The notes under the pieces are model-generated. The model saw only the letters and a list, made by a program, of their open reading frames with translations, was not told the DNA's origin and did no database searches. The translations under genes were made by a program, and so were the position numbers. Of a stretch of DNA of 42,326 nucleotides, positions 30,572 through 40,930 are shown piece after piece. Each line of letters starts with the position of its first letter. Position 1 is the stretch's first letter. Origin of the DNA: Nemertoderma westbladi (lineage: Eukaryota; Xenacoelomorpha; Nemertodermatida; Nemertodermatidae); the NCBI GenBank assembly GCA_032718475.1, contig JAUCBJ010001364.1, positions 1-42,326 on the forward strand, given 5' to 3'.

Positions 30572-30783
30572 CTATAGCGTTGCGACTTTTAATCACGAAA
30601 TCTGGAATCACTCGAACTATTTGCTCTGTCCCTCTGTTGTTGGAGTCCGTGTACACGGAGACCACTTCTAGACTATCAGAGCTAAACATATCGGGATCGC
30701 ATCCTATGTCACTGAGGGCTAGAATTTCCGACCAATGTTTCCTGTAAATTTTGCAGATGTCCAATAATTTTTGAACAGTGTAG
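30572..30783 (-). CDS. Five-exon gene, exon 5
   Basis: Acceptor CCTGTAG|CTACAC at 30784/30783. Phase 2 joins to exon 4 (AG+C gives Ser). Contains VQKLLDICKIYRKHWSEI, then SSDSLEVVSVYTDS and QIVRVIPDFVIKSRNAI. Donor ATAG|GTTAGT at 30572/30571, phase 1, so at least one more exon follows. The composition is mixed helix then beta-like, unlike a transposon. No family recognised. Confidence 0.72.
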
Positions 30784-30982
30784 CTACAGGCTACAGTACT
30801 TCTGAACTGGTACTACTGTGGCTGTAACGTGCACTACAGTAGAAACTTTCAGTCTACGCTAATTAACTCTAAATCTCGTCTGCATGGCCTGTATTAAAGG
30901 ACGCCTTGTTGAGTCTCCTACTGTACATAGAAATTCATCATTACAGTACAACAGCACAAACAAATGATGTCATGAAACCAAC

Positions 30983-31134
30983 CTGAGATTGTCCAACTGT
31001 ATAAGAAGACTTTCAACCATAGTGTCACTCTTATTAACGACTTTATCAGCTTCTTTTTCATATTGACTTTCATTGAGAAATTTATTTCTCGTAGATGATG
31101 ATTCGCCTTTCGTTAACACGAACGATTCGTAAAC
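30983..31134 (-). CDS. Five-exon gene, exon 4
   Basis: Acceptor TTTACAG|GTTTAC at 31135/31134 and donor CTCAG|GTTGGT at 30983/30982. Fifty codons in phase 0 from exon 3: VYESFVLTKGESSS, then a charged helix NESQYEKEADKVVNKSD and SLLIQLDNL. A likely surface loop followed by a coiled-coil-forming helix. Confidence 0.72.
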
Positions 31135-31424
31135 CTGTAAACGGGCGGCAAGAGAGAGTCTTATTGTATAGGTTTATTCGGAATTATATTCGGAATAAAA
31201 TAATAAAATTTCAGAAATAATAGTTATACTTAATAATTGATGATTTTGGATAATCTAAAATGTGCAATTGAATTCTAATGTACATCGCCACTGGTATACT
31301 CAGTATTGTTGGAAATATTGGGAATTGGTAGACTATTTGATTTATATTGTATTTTTACACTGCCTTTGTGGTCAGTTATTTCATAAGCATTATGTATAAA
31401 ATCATGAAAATACAAATGTAATAA

Positions 31425-31492
31425 TATAATTAATTATTAATTAATTAATAAATTTTAAAATAAAATTAATTAATATTATTAATTATTAAATT
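31425..31492. repeat. ATTAAT-rich tract
   Basis: Low-complexity TAATTATTAATTAATTAATA-type sequence beside the LINE fragment, possibly its AT-rich insertion target. Confidence 0.7.
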
Positions 31493-32311
31493 AATAGTGA
31501 ATGAATACGAGTATCTGGGCTTGACTTTGCAGACCTCACTATCCTTTTCTCAACATATTGCGGAGAAGAAACTGAATATTTTCAAGATTATTGGGAGTCT
31601 AATTAAATTACACTTAATGTCAGTCCGGTCTGGCATGATTATATTTCACGGTAAAATACTTCCCATTATGACATACTGTATACAAGAATTTGGTCCCTTT
31701 CTGAACTTGCGAAATTTAAAAGAAATCGACAAATGTAAAGCCGCTTTTATCAAACGGCTGCTCAGGATACATACGTCATCATCAGCGACTTTAGCATTAA
31801 ACTTAGTGGGAGAATCTACGTGTACCGACGACATTATCCGGAAATATCCCAACGCTTTTAACCCAGATGTATTTCAACAGTACAGACAATTTCGTGACGA
31901 GCGCCAACAGAACTTTATCGACGAAGGTTACACCAGGGGCCCAGCTTTTCAGTCTTCCACGTGGCGTACAGCTGGACAGCGAAACCGACATGTAGTCACG
32001 AGGGCGACAGTCCACGGCTTCCATCACCGACTGTGTGGGACGGGGATGGGTTTCCACGAACCTGCCGATTCCTGCATCTGCCGGTATTGCAGTCTGCCCT
32101 GCGCCGACCGATACCGCGCTTTAGCGTGCCAACTCTGCCCTTCACTATCCGAACTGGCCAAGATGTGACATATATTACTGGGATACGCTATTATAAATTA
32201 CTTTTATTGAGTTATATTAATTTTTATTTTTATTTATATTTTATCAATTAATTATTAAATAAAACTTTTACCCCGACACGGGGTGTAGCTATAAAAAAAA
32301 AATAATATAAT
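31493..32311 (+). mobile_element. LINE 3' fragment in intron 3
   Basis: Carries the end of a non-LTR ORF2. It has YEYLGLTLQTSLSFSQHI (just after RT motif E) and the C-terminal helical region. A terminal Cys/His cluster, CICRYCSLPCADRYRALAC, follows before the stop at 32166. The 3' UTR ends with the hairpin ACCCCGACACGGGGT (about 32270-32284) and TGTAGCTATAAAAAAAAAA. The 220-codon frame is intact, so the insertion is fairly young. It sits antisense in the intron between exons 3 and 4 of the minus-strand gene. Confidence 0.85.
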
Positions 32312-32358
32312 TAATTGATATTAATAATAATAATTTATAATGGTAACTCTAAGTTCAC

Positions 32359-32525
32359 CTTGTTATGACAAACCCACAGAGGATCATATATCGAATCCTC
32401 AAACTCTTGTCTTAGATCCCTGAGGTAGTCAATAAATTTAAAGAACAATCGAAAGTAGTTGAGAGTGTCGGAGATTGAGGAGATCATAACATTGGCTGAG
32501 TTCGGTACGTTTAATATGTTCCATT
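32359..32525 (-). CDS. Five-exon gene, exon 3
   Basis: Acceptor TTTAAACAG|AATGG at 32526/32525, phase 1 from exon 2 (G+AA gives Glu). Donor AACAAG|GTGAAC at 32359/32358, phase 0. Fifty-five codons: WNILNVPNSANVMISSISDT, YFRLFFKFIDYLRDLRQEFE, IYDPLWVCHNK. Very aromatic and helical, which looks like a buried core of a folded domain. Confidence 0.75.
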
Positions 32526-32868
32526 CTGTTTAAACATCAAAATTATCAACCAACATCAACAATACAATGAAATTAGCAGTCTCTAAATCATACTGTATTT
32601 ATTATCATTAAAAGTATCTACTGTATTCCAAGCTCATGTATGATTAGTAGGCCACTTAGCTGACCAATCAGTGACTGCTACAAATTAGGATGTTTTAAAA
32701 CTTCCTGTGAAGGAAAGGTCGCCTTGTGTAAAGGTGAGATTGAGGCTCGTTACTCACTTTCTTCCCGCAATACACAATATTATTAGAGTGGGTTGTGATG
32801 GATGGAGCGCAATATTTAACACTTTTAATACTCTTAGCACACAACCTCATTGAAAATGTTGTTAAAAT

Positions 32869-33180
32869 TCATAGGTCACTACTACTGTAGATCGAGCGAG
32901 CACGGACAGTGGAATTGAGATCCTTCCAGGCTTCCCGATTCTCCATAGTTGTCGCAATTTCGTTTCTCCCAAGTTCAGTAACCCTTTCAAGCTGGTCTGT
33001 AATTGTTATAGCCGGTCGTCCTCGACTACGCTTTCCATGAGTTGGTTGCCAGAAAAGTAGATCTGGTATGACCTCGTCTTTACCTCTCCAGCAGTGCCCA
33101 CTGAATCTTAATCTGCGTTCACGGAGGGTGGTTGATACAGGTGGTATTGTACCAGAAAGCTCGGTGTTTGTCATGTGTTG
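32869..33180 (-). pseudogene. LINE C-terminal fragment in intron 2
   Basis: Minus-strand frame with ELSGTIPPVSTTLRERRLRF, SGHCWRGKDEVIPDLLFW and HGKRSRGRPAITITDQLERV, stop at 32869. The RERRLRFxGHCxR...GRP block is the familiar end of an ORF2 in a large group of animal LINEs. Only this terminal ~100 codons remains. It lies sense-oriented in intron 2 of the minus-strand gene. Confidence 0.82.
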
Positions 33181-33901
33181 TCTGCAGCAGTCTCCAGTAT
33201 TTCATAAATATTTATTTGTAACTCGTGAATTTTATTGATTTACTTTCTAATTTCCCTCTACTAAAGTAATACCGTGTTCAAACTGAAAGTATTATCACAG
33301 CAGTAGGAACCGGTACACAGCAGTAGGAACCGGTAGAGGCACACTGCAGCTTGAAAACATTTTGTAATGCTGTGATAAATGCCGGTAACCGGTCAGTCTC
33401 TAGAGAAAAGTGAAAGTATTAGGCCTACTCCTGTAATATGAATTAATAAGTCAATAGCCTCAGCATACTGTACTGTATTTTTCTGTTACAGGCTTACCGT
33501 TACTAATTTCTATAATTTTTCTAATTTTTATAAAACAGAAACCGACTTGCGCTCTCAAAAACTACTCGCTACTTGCTACTTTCTACTCCCACCTGCTACA
33601 TGCAGCTTTATAAAATAGACCCCAGGTCTCACCCCACATACAGTATTAGGCCTACTTTAAATCTCAACTATTAAATCATCACAATTTTTTTTTCTCCTTA
33701 TATTTTTCTAAAAATATTTATCATATTGCTTGAAATTTGAAACTACCGGCTGAACGGTAAGATCAACTCACCGTCTTTGTTGCCATGTAATATAATTTAC
33801 CTCCGTGTACAAGACCGCTGCTAAGTAAGATTACTGTACAAGTTTGCAGTAGTCTACCGAAGTATCTTTACTGTTAAGCTATTCAGGAAGAGCAAACTCA
33901 C

Positions 33902-34007
33902 CAGATGATTCCACCAAATCGTTCAGTTTGGATAAATTGTTCAATTGTTCGTTTTCACTGTAGTTTGTTTGTTCGAGAAGAGTCGATAGTTTCTTATAAA
34001 GATTTAC
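33902..34007 (-). CDS. Five-exon gene, exon 2
   Basis: Acceptor ATTTTTTCAAG|GTAAAT at 34008/34007, after a T-rich tract. Donor CATCTG|GTGAGT at 33902/33901, a near-perfect match. Thirty-five codons plus one base: VNLYKKLSTLLEQTNYSENE then QLNNLSKLNDLVESS, an amphipathic helix pair. Confidence 0.75.
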
Positions 34008-34494
34008 CTTGAAAAAATATATACAGTATTACTATTTTTGCAGAAAATATGTCGGGTAGCAAACACATTTGTTAAATAAAATGATAATAACTTTATAATC
34101 TATAATAATATTAACAAACGATAAGTGGGGTGTTAATCAACTGACAACTTAAATACTGCATTATGTTGAGAGTTGGGCCTACTTAGCCCTACACATAAAA
34201 CAGGAAACTTAAAAATTAGGTTAGTGTTATTCTCTCAGCTAATGTACAACCTAACCTTAGAGCCTCTTGGCCCCCCATTAATACTCAGGGACTATTGCGG
34301 ATGGCGTACTAAATAAACCTAGCGTTTTTTTTTACCTAACTCTATTATATCTCTACTAAACTGCTAAATAAACTTTGTCTTGTGGTGGAAACTACGGTTT
34401 ATGCACGGTACCTCCAGTACTCTAGTGAGGTCTACAGTACATACTGTACAGTACTGGGGCATATTGTACGTACATACATATCTAAGTATGTCAC

Positions 34495-34563
34495 CTTTGA
34501 AAAAGACGATTCCATTCTTTCAACTTTGTCCTGAAACTGCACCAAGCGAGTCCGTAAAGACAT
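34495..34563 (-). CDS. Five-exon gene, exon 1 (start)
   Basis: ATG at 34563 (G at -3), with in-frame TGA and TAA just upstream (about 34590-34605). Twenty-three codons, MSLRTRLVQFQDKVERMESS to FSK, then donor TCAAAG|GTGACA at 34495/34494, phase 0, fitting exon 2. A splice acceptor CAACCAG at about 34588 could instead make this an internal exon, but the nearby stops favour a start here. Joined exons give 235 residues so far, largely helical. Family unknown. Confidence 0.68.
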
Positions 34564-35544
34564 TGCAACTGATGAGATGATTCGGTTCCTGGTTGTTAAA
34601 TAATCTCTTTATCAATCATGTCTTTGGTTACATTAAAAATGAACAAGAAGCTTTAACTATACTGTACAGTCAGACAGTAAGTCCTACTCTATGTAGGTCT
34701 ATTTGACTCATGGAAAAATATATAGAGTAATAATATTCAGTAAGAGTCTTATTCAAATATTATTATTATTGAATATAGGCCTAAAACTGTCTTTAATCAT
34801 GTGCGACACATCTTTTAATTTATTATTTAGGCCTATTTTTATTGAATTAAAAATAAAAATAAATTATAAGCAGTCGTATGTTTTGTATTATTAGTAAACA
34901 TATAGTTGTACAGTAGTACCGCGGTGGGTGCTATAAAATTAACAAGCAACTACGGTACTGTATTACGCAATTATGTTTATTATTATTCAAATTTCGAAAT
35001 TTCCTCTACTGTGTATCTCTAGACCATGATACCTTACAGTCCAGCAGTCTTTACTCATACTGAAGTGTCTTTGCCAAATATGTTAACTCCATCTGCTCAT
35101 TGGCTATAATTTTTCCAATATGTTGGCCTTCGGAATAGGCTGATTGGCCTATAAACTATAAAATACAGAAATATTATAATTAAAATTTCCCACTTCTGAC
35201 TTTATACTGTGTTTTCAATTACTGGAACTGGATTATGTATTACTGTATTACGAATAATCAAATTCCTTACTACAGTACTAGCACTATGCACTAGCACTCA
35301 CTCAGTCACTAGGCAATACCGTACCGTACAGGCTGACAAGCAGACAGGTAAGACTATACTGTCCAGGTGCCAGCCAGGCAGTACAGCAGTAGTACCCCTG
35401 TACCCGCTGACCGATACAACTGCAGTTACAGTACAGCAGTCTGGCAGTAGGTACCGTACTGCCGTACCGTCAAATGGGGATACTTCAGTACTTGGGCCCT
35501 GTGGATAACATGGGCCACTTGACTTCAAATGACTTTCAATCAGT
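34564..35544. other. 5' flank of the five-exon gene
   Basis: Presumed promoter side of the minus-strand gene. AT-rich and dense in GTACTGTA and ACCGTAC words; no defined promoter element that I can defend, no other gene. Confidence 0.35.
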
Positions 35545-35785
35545 GAGTTTTTAGTTATAGTTCATATCCGTACCGACCTGAAAATCCCGCCTCTGTGACC
35601 TGATCCTTTCCCTGATTTGGTAAAGTGACCGTTTATTGTTTTGGTTAGAAAAGCCCACCACTGTAACCTGCTCCTTTCCGTTAATTAAGTTATGGAGATT
35701 AGTTTATTGTTTTGGTTAGAAAACACCACCACTGTAACACCATCGGTCAGGTCGGTACGCATATGAACGATAACCGAGTTTTTAG
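35545..35785. mobile_element. Small MITE with target duplication
   Basis: GAGTTTTTAG occurs at 35545-35554 and 35776-35785 as direct repeats. Between them is a 221 bp element whose ends are inverted: TATAGTTCATATCCGTACCG with ACCTGA on the left, TCAGGT with CGGTACGCATATGAACGATA on the right (about 27 bp, three mismatches). The inside is two ~77 bp near-copies (TGACCTGATCCTTTCC... and TAACCTGCTCCTTTCC..., each ending TTTATTGTTTTGGTTAGAAAA). A 9-10 bp duplication would fit a Mutator-like mobiliser, or 8 bp a hAT one. Confidence 0.85.
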
Positions 35786-36220
35786 CTTTTTGTCCTTTGA
35801 AAACATTGAAGCTTGTTAAATATGAGAAGCTGAATTACTTAGGTATCGTTTTACCACATTATTGAGCTGTGAGCACAGTCCTAGAATGTCTTTTATGAAT
35901 TTAACCTCTATGGTATGAAAAATTTGCTGTTTCAAAATGGGTACCATATCTTGATCCATGTTGTTATTGTGTGTACTGTCAGAAGTTTGTTAATGAATAT
36001 GGACACTAATGAATTTATTTAAACACTTTATTTTGTATGCTTAGCACTTTGTAAATGGTTTATTTGTCTTTATATTAGACAACAAGTAATATTTGGTAAA
36101 TGCGGTAACTTGAGCCACTTCTTTTTCATGGGGATTTTTTCATGGGAAAGCACTCAGGAGGGTCCCCTATATCTAACCAGTAGTGCTGATTTTAGCATAG
36201 TAGTTTAGTACATTTAACAT
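35786..36220. other. Intergenic, no feature seen
   Basis: AT-rich, no long frame and no repeat that I could identify. Confidence 0.45.
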
Positions 36221-36222
36221 TT

Positions 36223-36425
36223 AAGCATGTATCTCCACTAACAGTGCAATTAATTGGCCCTTGGTCTGGTAATGACAGACCAGGGTTTATTTTAAACATT
36301 ATAACGGCCCAAGTTACCCCATTAAGCATGTATCTCCACTAACAGTTCAATTAATTGGCCCTTGGTCTGCTAATGGCAGACCAGGGTTTTTTTTAAAAAC
36401 CTTATAATGGTCCAAGTTACCCCTT
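36223..36425. repeat. 101 bp tandem duplication with hairpins
   Basis: AAGCATGTATCTCCACTAAC starts both units (36223 and 36324). Each contains CCCTTGGTCTG...CAGACCAGGG (36258-36285 and 36359-36386), a strong stem of about 10 bp with a 7-base loop. In unit 2 both changed loop bases leave the stem intact. Confidence 0.88.
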
Positions 36426-36557
36426 TTTAGGGTTATTGTAGCCAGTTACTGTACCGGTAGGCCTAGATTAATAGTAAAATTAAGAGCTTTTATACCAGAT
36501 GGCACAAGTATCCCCATGTCAAGGATACATGGGCCATATCGGTTTTTTTAAAAAAAC

Positions 36558-36589
36558 GTGTTAACCTTCTGAAAACAGAAGGTTAACAC
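36558..36589. other. Perfect 14 bp hairpin with AAAA loop
   Basis: GTGTTAACCTTCTG and CAGAAGGTTAACAC are exact reverse complements separated by AAAA. No T run follows, so it is not a simple Pol III signal. It may be the closed end of a collapsed inverted-repeat element. Confidence 0.85.
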
Positions 36590-37105
36590 AAGCAAACTAA
36601 GAAAGTATGCATTCTGATAGGTCTGATACGCACAACAATAACTTTAATTTAATAAAGGTAAATTTAGAAGTGGTCATGAGAAGTTTGAAAGTGGATTCAA
36701 GTATTCCCAGTTGGCGGTAGCTGAGTAGGCAGGCATCAGTGTCAGTACCGTGTGTGGTGTGGACGCTTACATGACTGCATGACTTGTTGTCATGTACCTG
36801 CCAGCCTGCTGCAGTGCTGCCTGCCAGCTGACGTGTTCAAATATTTCCAGACGTGTTTTTTAAATATAAAAATCGAAATGTTAAGTAAATGACAGAATGA
36901 TAAGCTGATAAGTGCGGAAATTTTTTTCACCGTGCCGTTTAGCCAGGCTGCAAACCACCACTGAACCGCGCACAACGCCTGGTCGCCTGCGCACAATTTT
37001 TCAGCCGCGCAATATTGCAATATTGGACAATATACCGCTGAACCGCGCATGCACCGAAAAAAACCCGCACACCTCATGCATCAAGCAGACATGCACCACA
37101 TTTTA
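36590..37105. other. Intergenic, GC-richer patch
   Basis: No gene recognised. Around 36950-37060 the words CCGCTGAACCGCGCA and GCCTGCGCACAATTTTTCAGCCGCGC repeat imperfectly. Short opposite-strand frames show nothing recognisable. Confidence 0.4.
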
Positions 37106-37109
37106 ACAA

Positions 37110-37400
37110 TGTAAACGAAAAACATACGCGAGCGAAGCGAGCAAAACTTTTTCATTAACATTGCGCTGTTGCATTAACAAATGAAAAAGAAACGCGAGCA
37201 AAACTCAAAGTGAGCGAAATTTTTTCATTCTAACAGTGCAAAATGAAAAAGAAACTCTAGCAAAACTCAAAGCGGCAAAGTGAGCGAAATTTTTTCATTC
37301 TAACAGTGACAGTGAACAGTGCAAAGTGAAAAAGAAACGCGAGCAAAACTCAAAGTGAGTGAGAGTTTTTTCATTCTAACAGTGCAAAATGCAAAGAAAC
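37110..37400. repeat. ~75 bp subterminal tandem repeats
   Basis: Four copies of GAAAAAGAAACGCGAGCAAA plus ACTCAAAGTGAGCGAAATTTTTTCATTCTAACAGTGC cut into its parts. They adjoin the left arm of the inverted-repeat element and share its GCGAGCGAAGCGAG word, so they are likely its subterminal region. Confidence 0.75.
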
Positions 37401-37972
37401 GCGAGCGAAGGGGTCCGACGAATTTTTACAAAAAAGTACAAAATAGTACAATGAATATAGTACAAAAGAATACAAAAGAGTACAATAAAGTGCAAAAATA
37501 GTACAAATGAGTGCAAAAATAGTACAAAAGAGTACAAACGAGTGAGAAACGCTTGCAAAATGTGTATCCAATTGTAGTTCAAATCGTTTAGAGGGGTGCA
37601 CATGATCTGCAAAATAAAACAAACCATTGTCTGGTTGTGGGGCGAGCCATGCATTGAGCGGGGGCTGATCTAGCTGTCTAGCAGTCAGAGAGTAGGCCCC
37701 TATTACAATACAATCTTAAAAGAGTTTTAATGCAGCCTTTTGTGTTCAAAAAACACAAAAAACTGTCCCAAGCCCGCAAAATTGCAGAGGGAGAACTCAA
37801 TAAAGTTGCAGATAGAGGCGTACATACAGACATACATAGCCGACATAATGTACGGTACAGTCAGACAGTAGCATACAGTCTATCCTTCAGTATATGGGCT
37901 ACTTTAAGACTATGACCTGAATTTTGAGTCTCAGTTATAGGAGTTTTATCTACCCACTGCATAGTAGGCCTA

Positions 37973-40753
37973 TTGCAGTATTGCATTATATTGTATTATA
38001 CGAACTGTCAGACTGTAGCCTATTTCTACATAGGTGTCACGGAGTCTTGGCTCAACAATACAGTTACTGATAGTATGATTAATGGTACTTATCACAATTA
38101 CCAAGTGTTTAGGAAGGATAGATCTATCACTGGCAATGGCGGCGGTGTAGTTATTTTGGTGAAAAATTCAATAAAGTGTGTACGAGTGTGCATTCCCGAA
38201 ATGTTTTCTGACTGTGAAATTATAGTAGTCGATTTAATTGGTAAGAGTCCCTCTCGTTTAATATGTGCTTATCGTACTACAGATGATATCTTGACTTGGT
38301 CAAGTAGTAGTTATCTGGAATATAATAATTTGTTTTGCTCTTGTTTGTCTGAATTGTGCGATGTTAGCTACCCTGCAATTGTTTTTGGAGATTTTAATTT
38401 ACCGGATTTTAACTGGTGCAATTTTACTTTTCCACATACTGGTATTTATGAGTCTTTTTCCAATGTCTTTTTAGAAGCTGGTTTGACCCAATATGTTGAT
38501 AAACCTACACGCCAGGACCCTGACAATATTCTAGATTTAATATTTTCCACTGATGACCTCTACATCAGTAATGTTAATGTAATTGAACCTTTCTCTAGTA
38601 GTGACCATAATAGTCTTACTTTCAATTTACGCGGCAATGATGAAACCGATAGCACCAAATATTTTGGTTACTATGATTTTAAAGATGCCGATTATGTAAG
38701 TTTTTCATCGTATCTGAATTCATATGTTTGGCAGGATCAATTTAGTTCTTGTAGTACAGTGGATGATTATTGGGAAACCTTTGCATCTGTTTTAAAAAAT
38801 GGGATAGAGCAGTTTGTGCCATTCAAACAGTTTAAGGATCGTAAAACTCCTCACCCCGATCATATTCTTAAACTGCAGCGTAAAAAGAAATTATTGTGGC
38901 GCCGCCGGCATACTGCCTCTGGCCGCCTTGAGTATAACAGATGTGTAAAGGAAATTTCCCGTGCTATTTACCGGTCTACCTGTGTACGTGAAAATCGCCT
39001 TCTTACATCCGGTTGCCCAGACGCTGTTTTTCGTTTTGTAAACACTAAACGTAAAATCAGTTCTGGTATTCCTCCTCTTAAGTATAATGGTGCTACTGTT
39101 ATAGACGATGCTGCCAAGGCTCATATATTTTCAAACGTGCTGTCAGAGAATTATATACAGGATAATGGCAAAGTGCCCTCTTTCAATAGTAAAGTAAATG
39201 CTGGTGTTTCCAAGTCTGAGATAAATTTTAACGTTGAGAAAGTTTTCTCTGTTCTTAACAATTTAAAGCCAAAGAGTAGCAATTCACCTGATAGTCTTCC
39301 CAGCATACTCTTCTATAAACTATCACATACTTTAGCACTGCCATTATCGATTATATTTCAGTTATCATTTATTACTCATGCCTTACCATCGATTTGGTTG
39401 ACCGCTAATATTGTTCCTATTTTTAAAAAGGGTAACGCTTCAGATCCTTACAATTATCGGCCAGTTTCACTAACCTGTGTCGCATGTAAAATCATGGAAA
39501 CTTGCATAAAAAATGAACTAGTTGATTATCTCATACAACACAAACTTATTACTAAGGCCCAACATGGCTTTTTGAAGCGTCGCTCTACTGGTACGCAATT
39601 ATTAGAGTGTTTAAATGACTGGCGCAAATTGGCTGATAGAAAACGACCTCTGGACGCCATTTATATAGACTTCGCCAAAGCGTTCGACCGTGTGGTACAT
39701 AGTAAATTAATATGTAAACTTGCTGGTTACGGAATTGGAGGTGACCTTCTAGCTTGGTTGGAAGCTTTCCTTACTAATCGTACCCAGCGAGTTGTTGTAG
39801 GAAATTGTTTTTCTGCAGCCCATGACGTCCCCTCTGGTACTCCACAGGGTAGTGTTATTGGTCCTATTCTATTTGTCATTTTCATTAATGACTTACCGGA
39901 TTTATTTAATGGTGCTACTTGTCAACTTTATGCCGATGATGTAAAGTTATATGCCCCTTCATCTTCCCATTCACAGTTAGTAGCATGTTTAGATATTTTA
40001 GAGACTTGGGCCTCGAATTGGCAGCTCACACTAGCTATTGATAAGTGTAAAGTAATGTACATTGGTGCATCCAATCCATATCTGCCGTATTGTCTATATG
40101 GTAAGGAATTAGAACATTTGACAAGTTGCAAGGATTTAGGAATTATTATGTGCCCTGATTTAAAATTTCAAGTATATTGTAGGGAACAATCGGCTAAGGC
40201 TTTTAAAATTATAAATATGATTTTTCGGTGTTTTCATACAGCAAATAAATCTGCACTTCTTACAGCCTATAGATCTTATGTCCGGCCATTGGTGGAATAC
40301 AACACCTCTGTCTGGTCGCCACATCTAAAATATGCAATAGACATGATAGAGCGGGTGCAAAGATATTTTACACGCAGATTATTTGCTAGATGTAATTTTC
40401 CTTACATAAGTTATTTAGACAGATTACAAAGTCTTGGGCTTATGCCATTAGAAATTAGGCGCATTACTTTTGACCTGAGAATGGTGTATAAAATTGAAAG
40501 AAATTTAGTGGATTTGTCTTTTCATAGTTTTTTCACATACGCACCTAGACTAGGGCTTCGGGGGCATTCCCATAAGCTGTTTGTGTGCCAATCGCGGCTA
40601 AACATTTCCAAACACTCGTTTGCAAATAGAGTAGTGCCCATCTGGAACTCTCTTCCATCACATGTAGTAGATTCGGTATCAGTACAAGTTTTTACACGTA
40701 GATTATTAGGTGTCGATTTTTTGCAGTGGTGTCAATTTGACCGTTTTATGTAG
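37973..40753 (+). CDS. LINE ORF2: endonuclease and reverse transcriptase
   Basis: 926 codons without a stop; real homology begins near codon 20 (VTESWLNNTV), so the ATG at 37973 is fortuitous and the first endonuclease strands are missing. Endonuclease blocks: GNGGGVVILVKNS, FGDFNLPDFNW (about 140), ILDLIFSTDD, SSDHNSL (about 211). RT: PIFKKGNASDPYNYRPVSL, QHGFLKRRST, IYIDFAKAFDRV (motif A, about 563), PSGTPQGSVIGPILF (motif B, about 620), LYADDVKLYAP (motif C, Y653). The C-terminal part has SYVRPLVEYNTSVWSPHLK and ERVQRYFTRRLF and ends NRVVPIWNSLP-VVDS, the usual end of CR1/L2/Rex-group ORF2. All RT catalytic Asp residues are present. Confidence 0.9.
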   Translation: MQYCIILYYTNCQTVAYFYIGVTESWLNNTVTDSMINGTYHNYQVFRKDRSITGNGGGVVILVKNSIKCVRVCIPEMFSDCEIIVVDLIGKSPSRLICAYRTTDDILTWSSSSYLEYNNLFCSCLSELCDVSYPAIVFGDFNLPDFNWCNFTFPHTGIYESFSNVFLEAGLTQYVDKPTRQDPDNILDLIFSTDDLYISNVNVIEPFSSSDHNSLTFNLRGNDETDSTKYFGYYDFKDADYVSFSSYLNSYVWQDQFSSCSTVDDYWETFASVLKNGIEQFVPFKQFKDRKTPHPDHILKLQRKKKLLWRRRHTASGRLEYNRCVKEISRAIYRSTCVRENRLLTSGCPDAVFRFVNTKRKISSGIPPLKYNGATVIDDAAKAHIFSNVLSENYIQDNGKVPSFNSKVNAGVSKSEINFNVEKVFSVLNNLKPKSSNSPDSLPSILFYKLSHTLALPLSIIFQLSFITHALPSIWLTANIVPIFKKGNASDPYNYRPVSLTCVACKIMETCIKNELVDYLIQHKLITKAQHGFLKRRSTGTQLLECLNDWRKLADRKRPLDAIYIDFAKAFDRVVHSKLICKLAGYGIGGDLLAWLEAFLTNRTQRVVVGNCFSAAHDVPSGTPQGSVIGPILFVIFINDLPDLFNGATCQLYADDVKLYAPSSSHSQLVACLDILETWASNWQLTLAIDKCKVMYIGASNPYLPYCLYGKELEHLTSCKDLGIIMCPDLKFQVYCREQSAKAFKIINMIFRCFHTANKSALLTAYRSYVRPLVEYNTSVWSPHLKYAIDMIERVQRYFTRRLFARCNFPYISYLDRLQSLGLMPLEIRRITFDLRMVYKIERNLVDLSFHSFFTYAPRLGLRGHSHKLFVCQSRLNISKHSFANRVVPIWNSLPSHVVDSVSVQVFTRRLLGVDFLQWCQFDRFM

Positions 40754-40930
40754 TTTGCTTAGAGAACGGTTTTATGTTTTATATTTTTATTTTCTCAAAT
40801 GTAAATATAATGGCCCCTATAAGTGCCGAGTGCCTAGGTGGTCTTCCCCCTCTTATAATTACTTTTAATTTTAAATACGTAATTAACATCGTGCAACTAA
40901 ATAAATGTATAACGTTTTATTGTCAACTAC
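38030..40930 (+). mobile_element. 5'-truncated CR1/L2-group LINE, nearly intact
   Basis: Insertion inside the inverted-repeat element. It carries one uninterrupted ORF2 frame, then a ~180 bp 3' UTR with GGCCCCTATAAGTGCCGAGT and AACTAAATAAATG near the end. The 5' end is lost within the endonuclease domain. No sharp tail or target duplication could be fixed. Confidence 0.85.

Noticed and set aside
34561-34600. Hammerhead ribozyme core suggested by CTGATGAG
   Set aside because: The matching GAAA and stem III are absent; the words lie next to the first exon of the five-exon gene.
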